A stretch of 64,000 nucleotides of DNA from Paenibacillus sp. DCT19 (GTDB lineage: Bacteria > Bacillota > Bacilli > Paenibacillales > Paenibacillaceae), in assembly GCF_003268635.1 (NCBI RefSeq), contig NZ_CP029639.1, positions 5,602,001-5,666,000 of the forward strand, read 5' to 3'. A program made the translations under genes and the position numbers. The notes under the pieces were generated by a model. The model was not told where the DNA came from and did not search any database. It saw only the letters and a list, made by a program, of their open reading frames with translations. Positions 29,747 through 40,064 of this stretch are shown in pieces; positions within the stretch are counted from its first letter, which is position 1, and every line of letters begins with the position of its first letter.

Positions 29747-31093
29747 TTAGCTGCGAATTTCCAGCCAATTGTTCTTAATCACGTTTTGATACCAATAGAA
29801 GCTTTCTTTCGGTGTTCTTACTAGCGAGCGGTAGTCCACATGAACGAGTCCAAAACGCATACGGTACCCTTCAGCCCATTCAAAGTTATCCATCAGCGAC
29901 CAAGCCATGTAACCTTTGAGATTGATGCCGTCATTGATGATCCGATGAATCTGAGCCAGATGCTGTTCATAATAAGAGATCCGGCGATCGTCATTGATTT
30001 TTCCATTATCCAGATCATCATTGATGCAAGCACCATTCTCTGTAATATACACATCCACATTTCCATACTTTTGAAGATAGTGCATAAATTCATACAGCCC
30101 ACGGGATTCGATAGGCCAGCCAATATCCGTTTTGGTCAGTCCCATATTTAATTCTTCCGATTGAAGCGCCCCTGCTTCCGGATTGAAGCGATTGAGTCCC
30201 ATTGTGTAATAATTGATGCCAAGCAGGTCGATTGGCTGTGAGATGATCTCCATGTCGCCTTCCTGAATCGGCACAGTAGCACCAGCTTCAGCGAACCAGT
30301 CCACCATAAACTGAGGGTAACTGCCTTTGTAGATTGGGTCGAGGAACCAATCTGTATTCAGTGCAATGGAACGGTCACACGCAGCCTGATCTTCAGGAGA
30401 CTTGCTGTAAGGCTCTGCCCAGCACACATTCGGAGCGATACCAATCTGTCCGGTGATACCCATGCGACGGAATGATTGGACAGCTTTACCGTGAGCAACG
30501 AGCAATCCATGAGCAACATTGATTGACGTTTGCAGATCACGATTCCCTGGCGCATGGATCCCTAACAGGTTGGACAAGAAAGCAATGCACCACGGTTCAT
30601 TAAAGGTCAACCAGAAATTAATTTTTCCGGAAAACTCCTTGAAGATCACTTCTGCATATTTCACAAAAGCATCTACCGTTCTACGATTACCCCAACCCCC
30701 GTCATCCTCCAGCGTTTGTGGCAGATCCCAGTGATACAGCGTGCAGAACGGTTCAATTCCCGCTTCAAGCAGCTTATCCACGAACCGATGGTAGAAATCT
30801 AACCCTTCTCTGTTGATCTCTCCATCCCCATCCGGAATAATACGAGGCCAGGCAATGGAGAAGCGATACGTGTTGATACCGAGTTTTTTCATCAGTTCGA
30901 TGTCTTCTTCGTAGCGGTGGTAGCTATCACACGCGACATCGCCGTTATCTCCGTTAAACACTTTACCAGGTGTACGCGCAAACGTATCCCATATGGATAC
31001 CCCACGTCCACCTTCCTGCGCCGCCCCTTCGATCTGATAAGAAGCAGTCGCCGTTCCCCAGCGGAAATCCTTCGGAAATTGAAAAATAGTCAT
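29747..31093 (-). CDS. GH1 beta-glucosidase
   Basis: The 448-residue protein is a full-length GH1 enzyme. It has the N-terminal FRWGTATASYQIEGA, the acid/base TFNEP (Glu166) and the nucleophile ITENGA (Glu352), followed by GYMAWSLMDNFEWAEGY. There is no signal peptide, so it acts in the cytoplasm on imported beta-glycosides. It is three bases downstream of the GH95 gene and is the last gene of the glycan-use locus, so it probably hydrolyses the trimmed oligosaccharide. Confidence 0.94.
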   Translation of the reverse strand: MTIFQFPKDFRWGTATASYQIEGAAQEGGRGVSIWDTFARTPGKVFNGDNGDVACDSYHRYEEDIELMKKLGINTYRFSIAWPRIIPDGDGEINREGLDFYHRFVDKLLEAGIEPFCTLYHWDLPQTLEDDGGWGNRRTVDAFVKYAEVIFKEFSGKINFWLTFNEPWCIAFLSNLLGIHAPGNRDLQTSINVAHGLLVAHGKAVQSFRRMGITGQIGIAPNVCWAEPYSKSPEDQAACDRSIALNTDWFLDPIYKGSYPQFMVDWFAEAGATVPIQEGDMEIISQPIDLLGINYYTMGLNRFNPEAGALQSEELNMGLTKTDIGWPIESRGLYEFMHYLQKYGNVDVYITENGACINDDLDNGKINDDRRISYYEQHLAQIHRIINDGINLKGYMAWSLMDNFEWAEGYRMRFGLVHVDYRSLVRTPKESFYWYQNVIKNNWLEIRS

Positions 31094-31096
31094 CGT

Positions 31097-33487
31097 TTAT
31101 TCCTCCGTCTCTGTTGACACACGAACCGTCTGCCCGCCTGTCACCCCTATTGTCGTTACATAATCCCCTTGCGTTGTACGCTCTGACAAGCTCTGCTCAT
31201 GACCTTCAATACGTACAGGACAAGTACTACGAAGCGTTAATGAACCACCGTGATCAGCGGTAACTTCAGCCGTCACCAACTTACTGTTCTCCCACACCAT
31301 AGCCACCGTATAGGCTCCTCGTGCGCGTAAGCCCTTCACACTACCGCTCGCCCACGCTTCAGGCATTGCAGGCAGGAGATGGATTTCACCCATATGACTC
31401 TGCAGTAACATCTCAGCAATGCCAGCCGTGCCTCCAAAATTACCATCAATTTGAAACGGAGGATGATCATCAAACAGGTTAGGATGGGTCGATCGCGCAA
31501 GCAAAGTACGTACAAATTGATGTGCATGCTTACGATCCAGTAGACGTGCGTAGAGATTGATCAACCAGGCACAGCTCCACCCTGTATGCCCTCCCCTTGT
31601 GAAATACGACGCTCAAGCGATACTCGTGCAGCTTCAACAAGCTCAGGTGTATGCACTCTGTTGATCTGATCCCCGGATACAGTCCATATAGATGCGATAC
31701 ATGGCGATGTCCTGGTTCAGATTCAGCAAAATCCTGGAACCACTCTTGCAGCTGCCCCTCGCTGCCAATCCGGAAAGGATACAGTCTGCTCTTCGCCTCT
31801 GCGAGCTCCTGCGTCCATTCCGAATCTAGCCCAAGCTGATTCGCAGCCGTGATACTTCGCTCAAACAACTCTCGGATTAAGCTCATATCCATCGTTGATG
31901 CCATGGATACGCTTCGAGCCTCCCCTTCCTCAGTCAAAAACTTATTCTCCGGTGAGGTGGACGGTACCGTAACCAGATAACCGCCTGGCCCCTCAATAAG
32001 CCAATCTAAACAGAACAGAGCCGCTTCTTTCATGATGGGGTATGCACGCTCTGCCAAGAATTGCTGATCTCCTGTAAACAGATAATGCTCCCACAGATGT
32101 GAGGTCAGCCATACACCACCCATTGGCCAGAATGCCCAGCTAGCATCCCCTCCTGTAGGTGTTGATGTTCTCCATATATCCACATTGTGATGTGCAGTCC
32201 AGCCACGAGCCCCATAGTGGATACGAGCCGTTCTACGCCCTGATTGGCTCAGATCATCAAGCATCGCAAACAGCGGATCATGGCATTCACTCAAATTACA
32301 GACTTCCGCTGGCCAATAATTCATCTCCGTGTTGATGTTTGTTGTGTAATCACTGTGCCACGGGGGCTCCACCTGATGATTCCATATGCCTTGTAGATTA
32401 GCTGGCTGCGTGCCAGGACGTGAGCTTGCCATGAGCAGATAGCGACCATATTGAAAATATAACGCCTCCAGTCCAGGGTCTTCCGCCCCTTCCTGGTAAG
32501 CTAACAATCGCTCATCTGTAGGCAATTCACCATTGCCTGTCATGCCCAGATTCAGATCAACTCTTGCAAATAACGCTCTATGATCCTGCTCATGACGTTC
32601 CCTTAGCTGCTCTGGATTGAAGGACTTGGCTTTTGCGATGGTCTCACGACATGTCTGCTCTAACCACACGCCTTCTTTCACTGGCATGACATCATAACGT
32701 TCAAATGCTGTTGCAGCCGCCAGGTAGAACACAACCTGATCCGCTCCTAGAACACGCAGGCTGTCCTCTTCAGCCACAACCCGAGCCTCGCTGCCTACTA
32801 TACTGATACTTACTCTAACAGCATAGGCGGTTCCATGGTCATCCTCATAAATGACGGATTCAGGATGATCTCGGAAATAGTTCGATTCGACATGACTCGG
32901 ACAGCGACTGAACAATGTCATGCCATCTTCTGAAATCTGCGATGTATACGGGTGTGGACTGTCTAGTGAAAGGCTGACGTTCACTGCTCCTTCGTGATCG
33001 GCTGAGAGCGTACATACCATCACATCGTCCACAGCACTCGCATATACTTCACGTTTATAACGGATACCATTACAGCTATAGCTTGTCGTCGCAATTCCAG
33101 CTTCCAGGTCAAGCTCTCGTTCGAATTCCTGAACAGGGGTTCCAATCAGCTGCTCCTGCTTCAATAGGAAGTGCCCCATCGGCTGATAAGCTTCAACGTC
33201 ACGCCCCAACATTTCACGGTTCAGCAGTTCTTCCGCTTCACTGTACTGCCCTGCCATAATGAGTTCACGCGTCTTCTTCAGATATCGCTGACTGCTGTAC
33301 TGTACTGTGTCGCGCGGGTATCCTGACCATAGTGTGTCTTCGTTTAGCTGAATGCGTTCTTGCACGTCACCGCCGTACACCATACCCCAAGACGCCCATT
33401 ACCAATAGGAAGAGCCTCTTCCCAGCGGGTTGCTGGCTGACGATACCATAACCGATTCGGCTGTATGTTCTTCGTTAATGAGGTCAT
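31097..33487 (-). CDS. GH95 alpha-L-fucosidase-type enzyme (frame broken at three sites)
   Basis: The start is ATG 33487 after AGGAG, giving [34 protein letters not shown]. Three single-base losses break the frame: the G/C runs at about 33401-33404, about 31672-31675 and about 31601-31603. With one base restored at each, the product is 797 residues. GH95 motifs are [20 protein letters not shown] with the acid, and [11 protein letters not shown], where the catalytic aspartate is restored only after repair of the second site. No signal peptide is present. GH95 enzymes remove alpha-1,2-L-fucose or related L-galactose from plant and host glycans. It sits just upstream of GH1 and downstream of the sugar-binding lipoproteins. 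Confidence 0.88.
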
Positions 33488-33534
33488 TACATAGCTCCTG
33501 TTCTTGAAGTAATGTTATTCTAGTCGTTCATGTT

Positions 33535-33641
33535 ATAAAACGTTTTCGAAAAATAGTTTAATGACTAGCAATCTATCCGTTATTTCACCTTCATTGTTAC
33601 TACATTCCAGCTCATTTTAGGTCATAATGAAAGTGCTTACA
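33535..33641. promoter_or_regulatory. two cre-like boxes upstream of GH95
   Basis: TGAAAGTGCTTACA (33628-33641, plus strand) fits TGWAARCGYTWNCW at 13 of 14 positions. CGAAAACGTTTTAT (33535-33548, minus strand) fits at 12. Both lie within 160 bases upstream of the GH95 start and suggest CcpA control. Confidence 0.5.
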
Positions 33642-33699
33642 CTAACAAAATTATAGGAGATTTCATCCTTATCGTCAATGTAAAACATCACAGTAAATC

Positions 33700-33734
33700 G
33701 CAGAAAAGACCCTTCATCTCAGGGTCTTTTCTGC
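33700..33734. terminator. terminator after the second sugar-binding lipoprotein
   Basis: A perfect 14-bp stem (GCAGAAAAGACCCT with AGGGTCTTTTCTGC) has a 7-base loop. It lies 27 bases after the lipoprotein stop and before GH95. Confidence 0.75.
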
Positions 33735-33760
33735 GGTTCAATGCCTTCAACTAAGACATG

Positions 33761-35464
33761 TTACTTAACGTCTTTACCTGTCCAGAGCGCAACGCGTTCT
33801 TTGACCCAAACCGTATATTGTTGCTCCATTTCTACAGCACCTGCTCGATCAAGTTCTGCGAGGAAATCATCGTATACTTTATCGAAATCTTCTTTTTTAG
33901 CAAGTACCGCTTCTGGAATACGTTTGCGGATGATGTCCTGTGTTTTCTGGTACTGTACGTTGTAATCTGTATCTGATGGAACTGGCATATTGTAAGCCGC
34001 GCCCCACTCTTTAACCTCGAACTCATCCTCGGAAGGGAAGAAATCTTTCCAGGTTGTAATTCCGTATGCTTTTAACGTTTCTTTCTCAGCTGGAGTATAA
34101 CCTGCGATGATCTGTTCCGGGAATCTCGTTGTGTAATAATTGTCCGTTGCATCCTTCACACCGTCACCATATCTTGCACTAAAGATGGAGTACAGCTCTA
34201 CACCTGTTTCTTTGGTGAATGCAGCATTATCATTCGTTTTGCGATCTTGGATCTCTTCAGGAATGACACGTTTGCCATCAACTACGTTGTAGTGCTTACC
34301 TTCGATACCCCAGTTTCTAAGCACTTGACCCTCATCGGAAGCAAGCCAGTCGAAGAATTTAATGATACGCACTGGGTCTTTTGCTGATGTCGAAATTCCG
34401 ATACCGTAACCATCAAATCCTGTTGGCTGGAACGTTGTATCTTTCAAGTCCTTATTCAACATAACAGAGAAGTGAGCATATGTGCTGTCATCTTTGCCTG
34501 CGGCTTTCAACGCATTCTCAGCGTCTGAATATCCCCACTCTGCATCGATGAGACCAAGCACACGTCCACTCGCAATTTTGGATTTATATTGATCTTCTTT
34601 TTGCACAAATGTATCCTTGTCGAGCAGTCCCTCATTGTACATATGGTTTAACCAGCGGAAATATTCTTTTTCGATTGGACGTTTAACATGCAGCATCGCT
34701 TCATACGTCTCTGGGTCAATGTAATATTCTCCATCATTGCTACCACCTGTTGTTGCGGAAGCTGGGTTGGTCACCGTAATCATAATTTTCCAATCGTCTG
34801 CATTGAGCGACAGTGGAATGGTTGGTTGACCATCAATCGTTGGATATTTCTCAACATATGCACGAAGTACATTTTCATAATCCTGCAAGGTTTTCACTTC
34901 TGGATAACCAAGCTCTTTCAATACCTTTTGCTGAATCTCGAAACCGTCGGTAGCATCGAATGCAACGTTATCTACCCCCATATTTGTTGGGAGCGTGTAG
35001 ATCGATTGATCTTCCAAGCTATACTTCAGACGATTCATCTGTTCGCCATAGATTTTCTTCAAGTTGGGAGCATGCTCCTCAATCAGATCGGTCAGGTCAA
35101 GCATAGCTCCTGCATCAACAAGCTTGGACAAATTACCTTTTGGATAAATGATATCCGGGTAATCTCCACTTGCTGCCATCAAGGCGATCTTCTGGTCACC
35201 ACCATTGTTAACGTCATATTCCGCCTCAATCGTAACACCTGTTTGTTTCGTAATCTCTTGACCTACTTCGTCCTGCATTCTATTCCAGTTCGGACTAGCA
35301 TCGGCTCCAAAAAATGTAAATGTAACTGGATCCGTGCCTGTTGAACCTTCGGACGAAGACTCTTTACTACCTGAGTTACCACAACCTGCTGTAACCAATA
35401 GCGCACTTGCCAGCATCAACATTGCAAATGTCTTTGGTGTCTTGCTTTTCATTTTGCCTCTCAT
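33761..35464 (-). CDS. CUT1-type sugar ABC transporter substrate-binding lipoprotein (copy 2)
   Basis: The 567-residue protein has a signal peptide with lipobox VTAGC and a Ser/Gly-rich linker, followed by a large extracellular solute-binding fold of the LplA-like type. AGGAGG lies nine bases before ATG. It is a close paralogue of the gene directly upstream: PNWNRMQDEVGQEITKQTG, NNGGDQKIALMAASGDYPD and many later blocks align with few changes. It probably binds a complex oligosaccharide for the permease pair at 37.9-39.8 kb. No ATPase gene is nearby, so a shared MsmX-type ATPase is likely. Confidence 0.9.
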   Translation of the reverse strand: MRGKMKSKTPKTFAMLMLASALLVTAGCGNSGSKESSSEGSTGTDPVTFTFFGADASPNWNRMQDEVGQEITKQTGVTIEAEYDVNNGGDQKIALMAASGDYPDIIYPKGNLSKLVDAGAMLDLTDLIEEHAPNLKKIYGEQMNRLKYSLEDQSIYTLPTNMGVDNVAFDATDGFEIQQKVLKELGYPEVKTLQDYENVLRAYVEKYPTIDGQPTIPLSLNADDWKIMITVTNPASATTGGSNDGEYYIDPETYEAMLHVKRPIEKEYFRWLNHMYNEGLLDKDTFVQKEDQYKSKIASGRVLGLIDAEWGYSDAENALKAAGKDDSTYAHFSVMLNKDLKDTTFQPTGFDGYGIGISTSAKDPVRIIKFFDWLASDEGQVLRNWGIEGKHYNVVDGKRVIPEEIQDRKTNDNAAFTKETGVELYSIFSARYGDGVKDATDNYYTTRFPEQIIAGYTPAEKETLKAYGITTWKDFFPSEDEFEVKEWGAAYNMPVPSDTDYNVQYQKTQDIIRKRIPEAVLAKKEDFDKVYDDFLAELDRAGAVEMEQQYTVWVKERVALWTGKDVK

Positions 35465-35590
35465 TGTCTATATCCTCCTAGTTAGGCGAGCTTTGAATTA
35501 GTGCTAACCTTATCCTCATCAGAATAAAGCGTTTGCTGAAAATGATTGTAATAAAATTATAGGTGATCTTAAATTTCTCATCAATCTGTA

Positions 35591-35616
35591 GAAGAACCCC
35601 TTCGCAGGGGTTCTTC
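35591..35616. terminator. hairpin between the two lipoprotein genes (possible attenuator)
   Basis: GAAGAACCCC and GGGGTTCTTC form a strong stem 38 bases after the first lipoprotein's stop. The T tail is short, so it may be a weak terminator or a stabilising hairpin. Confidence 0.55.
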
Positions 35617-35653
35617 AAGGTAATCCCTATATCATTCGGTCTTCCATTCCGAA

Positions 35654-37345
35654 TTACTTAACCTCTTCGCCAGTCCACAGTGCTACACGCTCTTTAATCC
35701 ACACCGTATATTGTTGCTCCATTTCGACTGCACCATTTCTGTCAAGCTCAGCAAGGAAATCATCATACACTTTGTCGAAGTTTTCTGGTTTAGTCAGGAT
35801 CGCTTCTGGGATACGTTTACGAACGATATCCTGTGTTTTTTGGAATGTTACGTTGTAATCTGTATCCGAAGGAACAGGCATGTTGTACGCTGCACCCCAA
35901 GGTTTCAATGGCAGTTCTTCCTCAGATGGGAAGAATTCTTTCCATGTTGTGATTCCGTATGCTTTCAACGTTTCTTTCTCAGCCGCAGTGTAGCCTGCTA
36001 CGATCTGCTCAGGGAAGTTCGTTGTGTAGTAGTTATCAGTGGAATCTTTCACACCGTCACCATATCTTGCACTAAATACGTTATACAATCCAACACCTGA
36101 TTCTTTGGTGAAAGCAGTGTTGTCATTTGTTTTGCGATCTTGAATTTCTTCAGGGATAACACGTTTGCCATCTTCCACTTTATAATGTTCGCCTTCAATA
36201 CCCCAGTTTCTCAAAACCTGACCTTCATCGGAAGCCATCCAATCCATGAATTTAATAATACGTACTGGATCTTTAGCTTCTGTTGAGATCCCGATTCCGT
36301 AACCATCGAAACCAGTCGGTTGGAACGTATGATCCACGATGTCATCGTTCAAGGATACGGAGAAGTGAGCATAAGTCGCATCGTCTTTACCCGCTGCTTT
36401 CAGCGCGTTCTCCCCATCTTGATAGTTCCACTCTTGGTCAATCAGACCCAATACACGACCACTGGCAATTTTGGATTTATACTGGTCATCCTTTTGCACG
36501 AATGTATCTTTGTCGAGCAGACCTTCTGCATACATGTGGTTCAACCACCGGAAGTATTCTTTCTCTTCTGGACGTTTGTAGTGAAGCTGTGCTTCATACG
36601 TTTCAGGGTTGATGTAATACTCACCATCATCCGGCCCGCCTGTAGCTTGGAATGCTGGGTTCGTTACCGTAATCATAATTTTCCAGTCATCCGCATTCAG
36701 CGTCAGTGGAATCGTTGGTTGGCCATCAATGGTTGGATGTTTAGCCACATACTCTTTGAGTACATTTTCGTAATCCTGTAACGTCTTGATTTCAGGATAT
36801 CCTAATTCTTTCAACACACGTTGTTGAATTTCGAATCCACCCGTAGCATCAAATGCAACGTTACCAACCCCCATATTTGTTGGGATGGTATAAATGGCCT
36901 GATCCTCCAAGCTATATTTCAGACGGTTCATCTGATCCCCATATATTTTCTTGAGGTTCGGTGCATGCTCTTCGATCAGATCCGTCAGATCCAGCATCGC
37001 TCCTGCATCAACCAGTTTGGACAGATTGCCTTTTGGATAGATCAGATCAGGATAGTCGCCACTTGCTGCCATCAAGGCAACCTTCTGATCGCCACCGTTA
37101 TTTACATCATACTCAGCTTCGATCGTAATACCGGTTTGTTTAGTGATTTCTTTACCGATAGCATCCTGCATTTTATTCCAGTTAGGACTTGCATCTGCAC
37201 CGAAGAATGTGATCGTCATTGGAGATGTTGTATCCCCTGTATCTACTGGTGTTTCTGATGCTGTACTGCCTCCGCAACCGGCTGTGATTGCTAATGCACT
37301 GGCTAACAGCAGCATTGCAAACGTTTTTGGTGTTTTGCCCTTCAT
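35654..37345 (-). CDS. CUT1-type sugar ABC transporter substrate-binding lipoprotein (copy 1)
   Basis: The 563-residue protein has a lipoprotein signal peptide (KTFAMLLLASALAITAGC) and a full solute-binding domain. AAGGGGG precedes the ATG. It is a tandem duplicate of the next gene. Divergence is concentrated in the linker after the lipidated cysteine and in scattered surface positions. Keeping both copies suggests slightly different ligands or a dosage effect. A 540-base leader with cre-like boxes and a possible promoter separates it from the permeases. Confidence 0.9.
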   Translation of the reverse strand: MKGKTPKTFAMLLLASALAITAGCGGSTASETPVDTGDTTSPMTITFFGADASPNWNKMQDAIGKEITKQTGITIEAEYDVNNGGDQKVALMAASGDYPDLIYPKGNLSKLVDAGAMLDLTDLIEEHAPNLKKIYGDQMNRLKYSLEDQAIYTIPTNMGVGNVAFDATGGFEIQQRVLKELGYPEIKTLQDYENVLKEYVAKHPTIDGQPTIPLTLNADDWKIMITVTNPAFQATGGPDDGEYYINPETYEAQLHYKRPEEKEYFRWLNHMYAEGLLDKDTFVQKDDQYKSKIASGRVLGLIDQEWNYQDGENALKAAGKDDATYAHFSVSLNDDIVDHTFQPTGFDGYGIGISTEAKDPVRIIKFMDWMASDEGQVLRNWGIEGEHYKVEDGKRVIPEEIQDRKTNDNTAFTKESGVGLYNVFSARYGDGVKDSTDNYYTTNFPEQIVAGYTAAEKETLKAYGITTWKEFFPSEEELPLKPWGAAYNMPVPSDTDYNVTFQKTQDIVRKRIPEAILTKPENFDKVYDDFLAELDRNGAVEMEQQYTVWIKERVALWTGEEVK

Positions 37346-37461
37346 GTGTAATCCCCCTTATGGATATAATGAAGCTATATTTTGTATAACAGGCTGCCCT
37401 GCACATACCTTTACGTGGCTGACTGCACTCGATGTGACCCCTCTGGCTAGAGACATTGTTG

Positions 37462-37475
37462 TAAAAGCGCTTTCT
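37462..37475. promoter_or_regulatory. cre-like box in the lipoprotein leader
   Basis: TAAAAGCGCTTTCT matches TGWAARCGYTWNCW at 13 of 14 positions, about 120 bases upstream of the first lipoprotein start. Confidence 0.55.
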
Positions 37476-37540
37476 GTTTTTTGGGTAAATTCACGAACGA
37501 CAGGTCGTTATACCCTAATTCAGTTTATTACCATTCACTT

Positions 37541-37568
37541 ATTATCATGCAGGTTAGCAATCAAACAA
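37541..37568 (-). promoter_or_regulatory. possible promoter of the lipoprotein genes
   Basis: TTGTTT (37563-37568) and GATAAT (37541-37546) are 16 bases apart on the minus strand, between two cre-like boxes. It would allow the binding proteins to be transcribed separately from the permeases. Confidence 0.4.
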
Positions 37569-37576
37569 GTTATTAA

Positions 37577-37590
37577 TGAAAGTGCTTTCA
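37577..37590. promoter_or_regulatory. cre-like palindrome upstream of the lipoprotein promoter
   Basis: TGAAAGTGCTTTCA is palindromic apart from the centre and fits the cre consensus at 13 of 14 positions. A weaker match occurs at 37643-37656. Confidence 0.5.
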
Positions 37591-37805
37591 TATCTGAATC
37601 ATAAATGTTGTTAATAACCTTGTCAATAGTGAATTTATTTTACAGAAAACGTTTTTCGTAAACCGATATAATTGTTATATTTCTTTGAACATATTCATGC
37701 GATCTGTAACACTTTATTAATGGGATGATCGAAACCAAGTTTTGATTTCAAGCCATACACCAACTCGGTTTTGGACAAATTAAAACTTATCATATGATGA
37801 TCCCC

Positions 37806-37851
37806 CGATACGGTAAGCGCAGCTCCTCAGCCACGCTTACACTGTGTATCG
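37806..37851. other. long intercistronic hairpin between permease and binding-protein genes
   Basis: CGATAC/GTATCG and GTAAGCG/CGCTTAC form a two-part stem without a T tail, directly after the permease stop codon. Such hairpins can protect upstream RNA ends or uncouple expression. Confidence 0.5.
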
Positions 37852-37884
37852 CAGGTCATCTACTCACGCTATTCAGTCGATACA

Positions 37885-38787
37885 TTATGCTTTAACAGCT
37901 CCGAGGGTCATACCACCTACAAAGTACTTTTGCAGGAATGGATAAACAAGCAGGATTGGAACTGTCGCGACAATCGTAATCGCCATCTTAATGGATTCCG
38001 GAGAAATCTGTGCCATCTGCTGCGCCATGTCATTGGCGTTACGTCCAGCGCTTGAGCCCTGTTGTGTACTTTGTAGTACCTTCATGAGCTCGTATTGGAG
38101 CGTCGTTAAATTAGGTTTATTGTTGTTGTAGATGTACGTATCGATCCATTGATTCCACTGTCCTACCGCCAAGAACAACGCGATGGTAGCAAGTACAGGT
38201 TTACACAACGGAAGAATGATTTTGTAATAAATGGTGAAGTCGTTTGCACCATCGAGCTTAGCTGATTCCTGCAGTGCATATGGCAGACCGTCCATGAATG
38301 AACGAATGACAAACACGTTAAAGGCAGAGATCATCAATGGGAAAATGTATACCCAGAACGTACCGATCAAGCTCAGGTCGCGCATGAGGATATATGTCGG
38401 GATCAGACCACCCGAGAAGTACATCGTCAGAGCGAGTGATACAGAGACAAATTTTCTAATTTTAAAATCAGGCCGGCTGAGCGTGTACGCAATCATCGAT
38501 GAACTCAGCAATCCGAGGAACGTACCGATTAGCGTACGTAGTACGGATATTTTCAAACCTGTCAGCAATCCTTCATATTGGAAAATGGTTTTGTAGTTCT
38601 CCAATGTGAATTCCCGCGGCCACAGATAAACTCCGCCACGCACTGTATCTGTTGAATCATTAAACGAGATCGCCAGTACGTTCAGGAATGGATACAGTGT
38701 TACAATCAGCACCATGGTCATCGCGAGGATATTAAATATATTGAACACTTTATCGCCCCGTGTTGCATTGAATGCTTTGTTCGCCAT
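37885..38787 (-). CDS. carbohydrate ABC transporter permease (LplC/MalG type)
   Basis: The 300-residue protein has six predicted membrane helices. The ATPase-coupling EAA loop appears as ESAKLDGANDFTIYYKIILPL. The N-terminus resembles the LplC/YtcP group, which pairs with LplB-type permeases for complex oligosaccharides. It follows the other permease gene by 15 bases, so they form one transcription unit. Confidence 0.93.
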   Translation of the reverse strand: MANKAFNATRGDKVFNIFNILAMTMVLIVTLYPFLNVLAISFNDSTDTVRGGVYLWPREFTLENYKTIFQYEGLLTGLKISVLRTLIGTFLGLLSSSMIAYTLSRPDFKIRKFVSVSLALTMYFSGGLIPTYILMRDLSLIGTFWVYIFPLMISAFNVFVIRSFMDGLPYALQESAKLDGANDFTIYYKIILPLCKPVLATIALFLAVGQWNQWIDTYIYNNNKPNLTTLQYELMKVLQSTQQGSSAGRNANDMAQQMAQISPESIKMAITIVATVPILLVYPFLQKYFVGGMTLGAVKA

Positions 38788-38802
38788 AATGTCGTCCCCT
38801 CC

Positions 38803-39786
38803 CTACATGATGCTTTCTTTAGTGATTTTTTTGAACAATCCGTTCGCTGCAAACAGAAGAAGAATACTAACTACGGAGTTAAATATCCCTATGGCTGTAC
38901 CGTACGAGAATCGTCCTAGATATATACCGTAATTCAATGCATATAAGTCTAATACTTCAGCATAGTCGGTGACGAGACTGTTACCGAGCAAGAGTTGCTT
39001 CTCAAAGCCTGTACTAGTCAAGTGACCGATAGCCATGATGAACAGGACTGACATGGTTGTCCGAATACCAGGCAATGTAATGTGCCACATCTGTCTCCAG
39101 CGGTTGGCTCCATCCACACGAGAGGCTTCGTACAGCTCTTGGTCAATACCCGTAATAGCCGCCAGATAGATAATCGCATTCCAACCGGTTTCTTTCCACA
39201 TATCTGAAGCGGTTACAATGTACCAAAACAGGTTACCTTGCGCCATGAATTGAATTGGTTCGTTAATAATATGAAGACCCATCAAGATGTCATTGATTAC
39301 GCCTCCATCGGTGGAGAGCATTTTCGTAACGATCCCGGCAACAACGACCCAGGATACAAAGTGAGGAAGGTACGACACGGTTTGTACTGTGCGCTTCAAG
39401 AACACACCTTTTAGTTCATTCAAGAGAATCGCGAAGAAAATAGGCACGACAAAACCTACAACTAGCCCCATTATGCTCATGGCTAGTGTGTTTCGTAGTA
39501 CAAGATAGAAGCGTTCGTCACTGAACAATTCTACAAAGTGTTTAAAACCAACCCATTCTTGTTCACCGAACGATCTAGCTGGTTTATAGTTTTGGAATGC
39601 CATCGTCCATCCCCATAAAGGTAGATAGTTAAATACAAATACCCAAGCTACGAATGGCAATGACATGAGATAGAGAAACTTTTGTTGCTTAATGCTGTCC
39701 CAAATTCCGTTCCGGCCTTTTTTGGTAGGCGGATTGGGGTCACTGCTTCTTTTCGCGGAAGCGGATTTTTCTGTTAGCGTTTCCAT
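38803..39786 (-). CDS. carbohydrate ABC transporter permease (LplB/MalF type)
   Basis: The 327-residue protein has a basic cytoplasmic N-terminus (KRSSDPNPPTKKGRNG) and about six helices. The EAA loop is EASRVDGANRWRQMWHITLPGI. It is the first of the two permease genes, with cre-like boxes about 210 bases upstream. Together they form the membrane channel for the sugars bound by the two lipoproteins. Confidence 0.93.
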   Translation of the reverse strand: METLTEKSASAKRSSDPNPPTKKGRNGIWDSIKQQKFLYLMSLPFVAWVFVFNYLPLWGWTMAFQNYKPARSFGEQEWVGFKHFVELFSDERFYLVLRNTLAMSIMGLVVGFVVPIFFAILLNELKGVFLKRTVQTVSYLPHFVSWVVVAGIVTKMLSTDGGVINDILMGLHIINEPIQFMAQGNLFWYIVTASDMWKETGWNAIIYLAAITGIDQELYEASRVDGANRWRQMWHITLPGIRTTMSVLFIMAIGHLTSTGFEKQLLLGNSLVTDYAEVLDLYALNYGIYLGRFSYGTAIGIFNSVVSILLLFAANGLFKKITKESIM

Positions 39787-39992
39787 CTCCGTTCCCCCTC
39801 CTCTGTTTTTATAAAATCATCATACTAGATAGAGCGTTTTCATAATACCATCTTGATTTTAGAGAAAATCATATAAAAATTAGATATCCCCCTATAGAAT
39901 CCGACATATTTGAGTCAAAATCAGTGCATTTTAAGCATTTTAAATTCAATATATGAAATATAAAGGAATTTACACGCCATAATTACAATTTA

Positions 39993-40020
39993 CGAAAACG
40001 TTTTTTCGAAATCGTTTACT
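39993..40020. promoter_or_regulatory. adjacent cre-like boxes upstream of the permease genes
   Basis: TCGAAATCGTTTACT (40006-40020) fits WTGNAANCGNWNNCW at 14 of 15 positions. CGAAAACGTTTTTT (39993-40006) abuts it as a weaker match. Both lie about 210 bases before the permease ATG. Confidence 0.5.
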
Positions 40021-40035
40021 TTACATTTCTATAAT

Positions 40036-40061
40036 AAAAAAAGAGCCCTTTCAGGCTCTTT
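40036..40061 (-). terminator. terminator of the GH2 gene
   Basis: The stem AAAGAGCC/GGCTCTTT is followed by seven T on the minus strand, immediately after the GH2 stop. Confidence 0.85.
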
Positions 40062-40064
40062 GAA

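Noticed and set aside
31097..33487. GH95 as a true pseudogene
   Set aside because: All three breaks are one-base losses in G/C runs, the same pattern as in essential-type genes in this window, and the rest of the coding sequence is intact.
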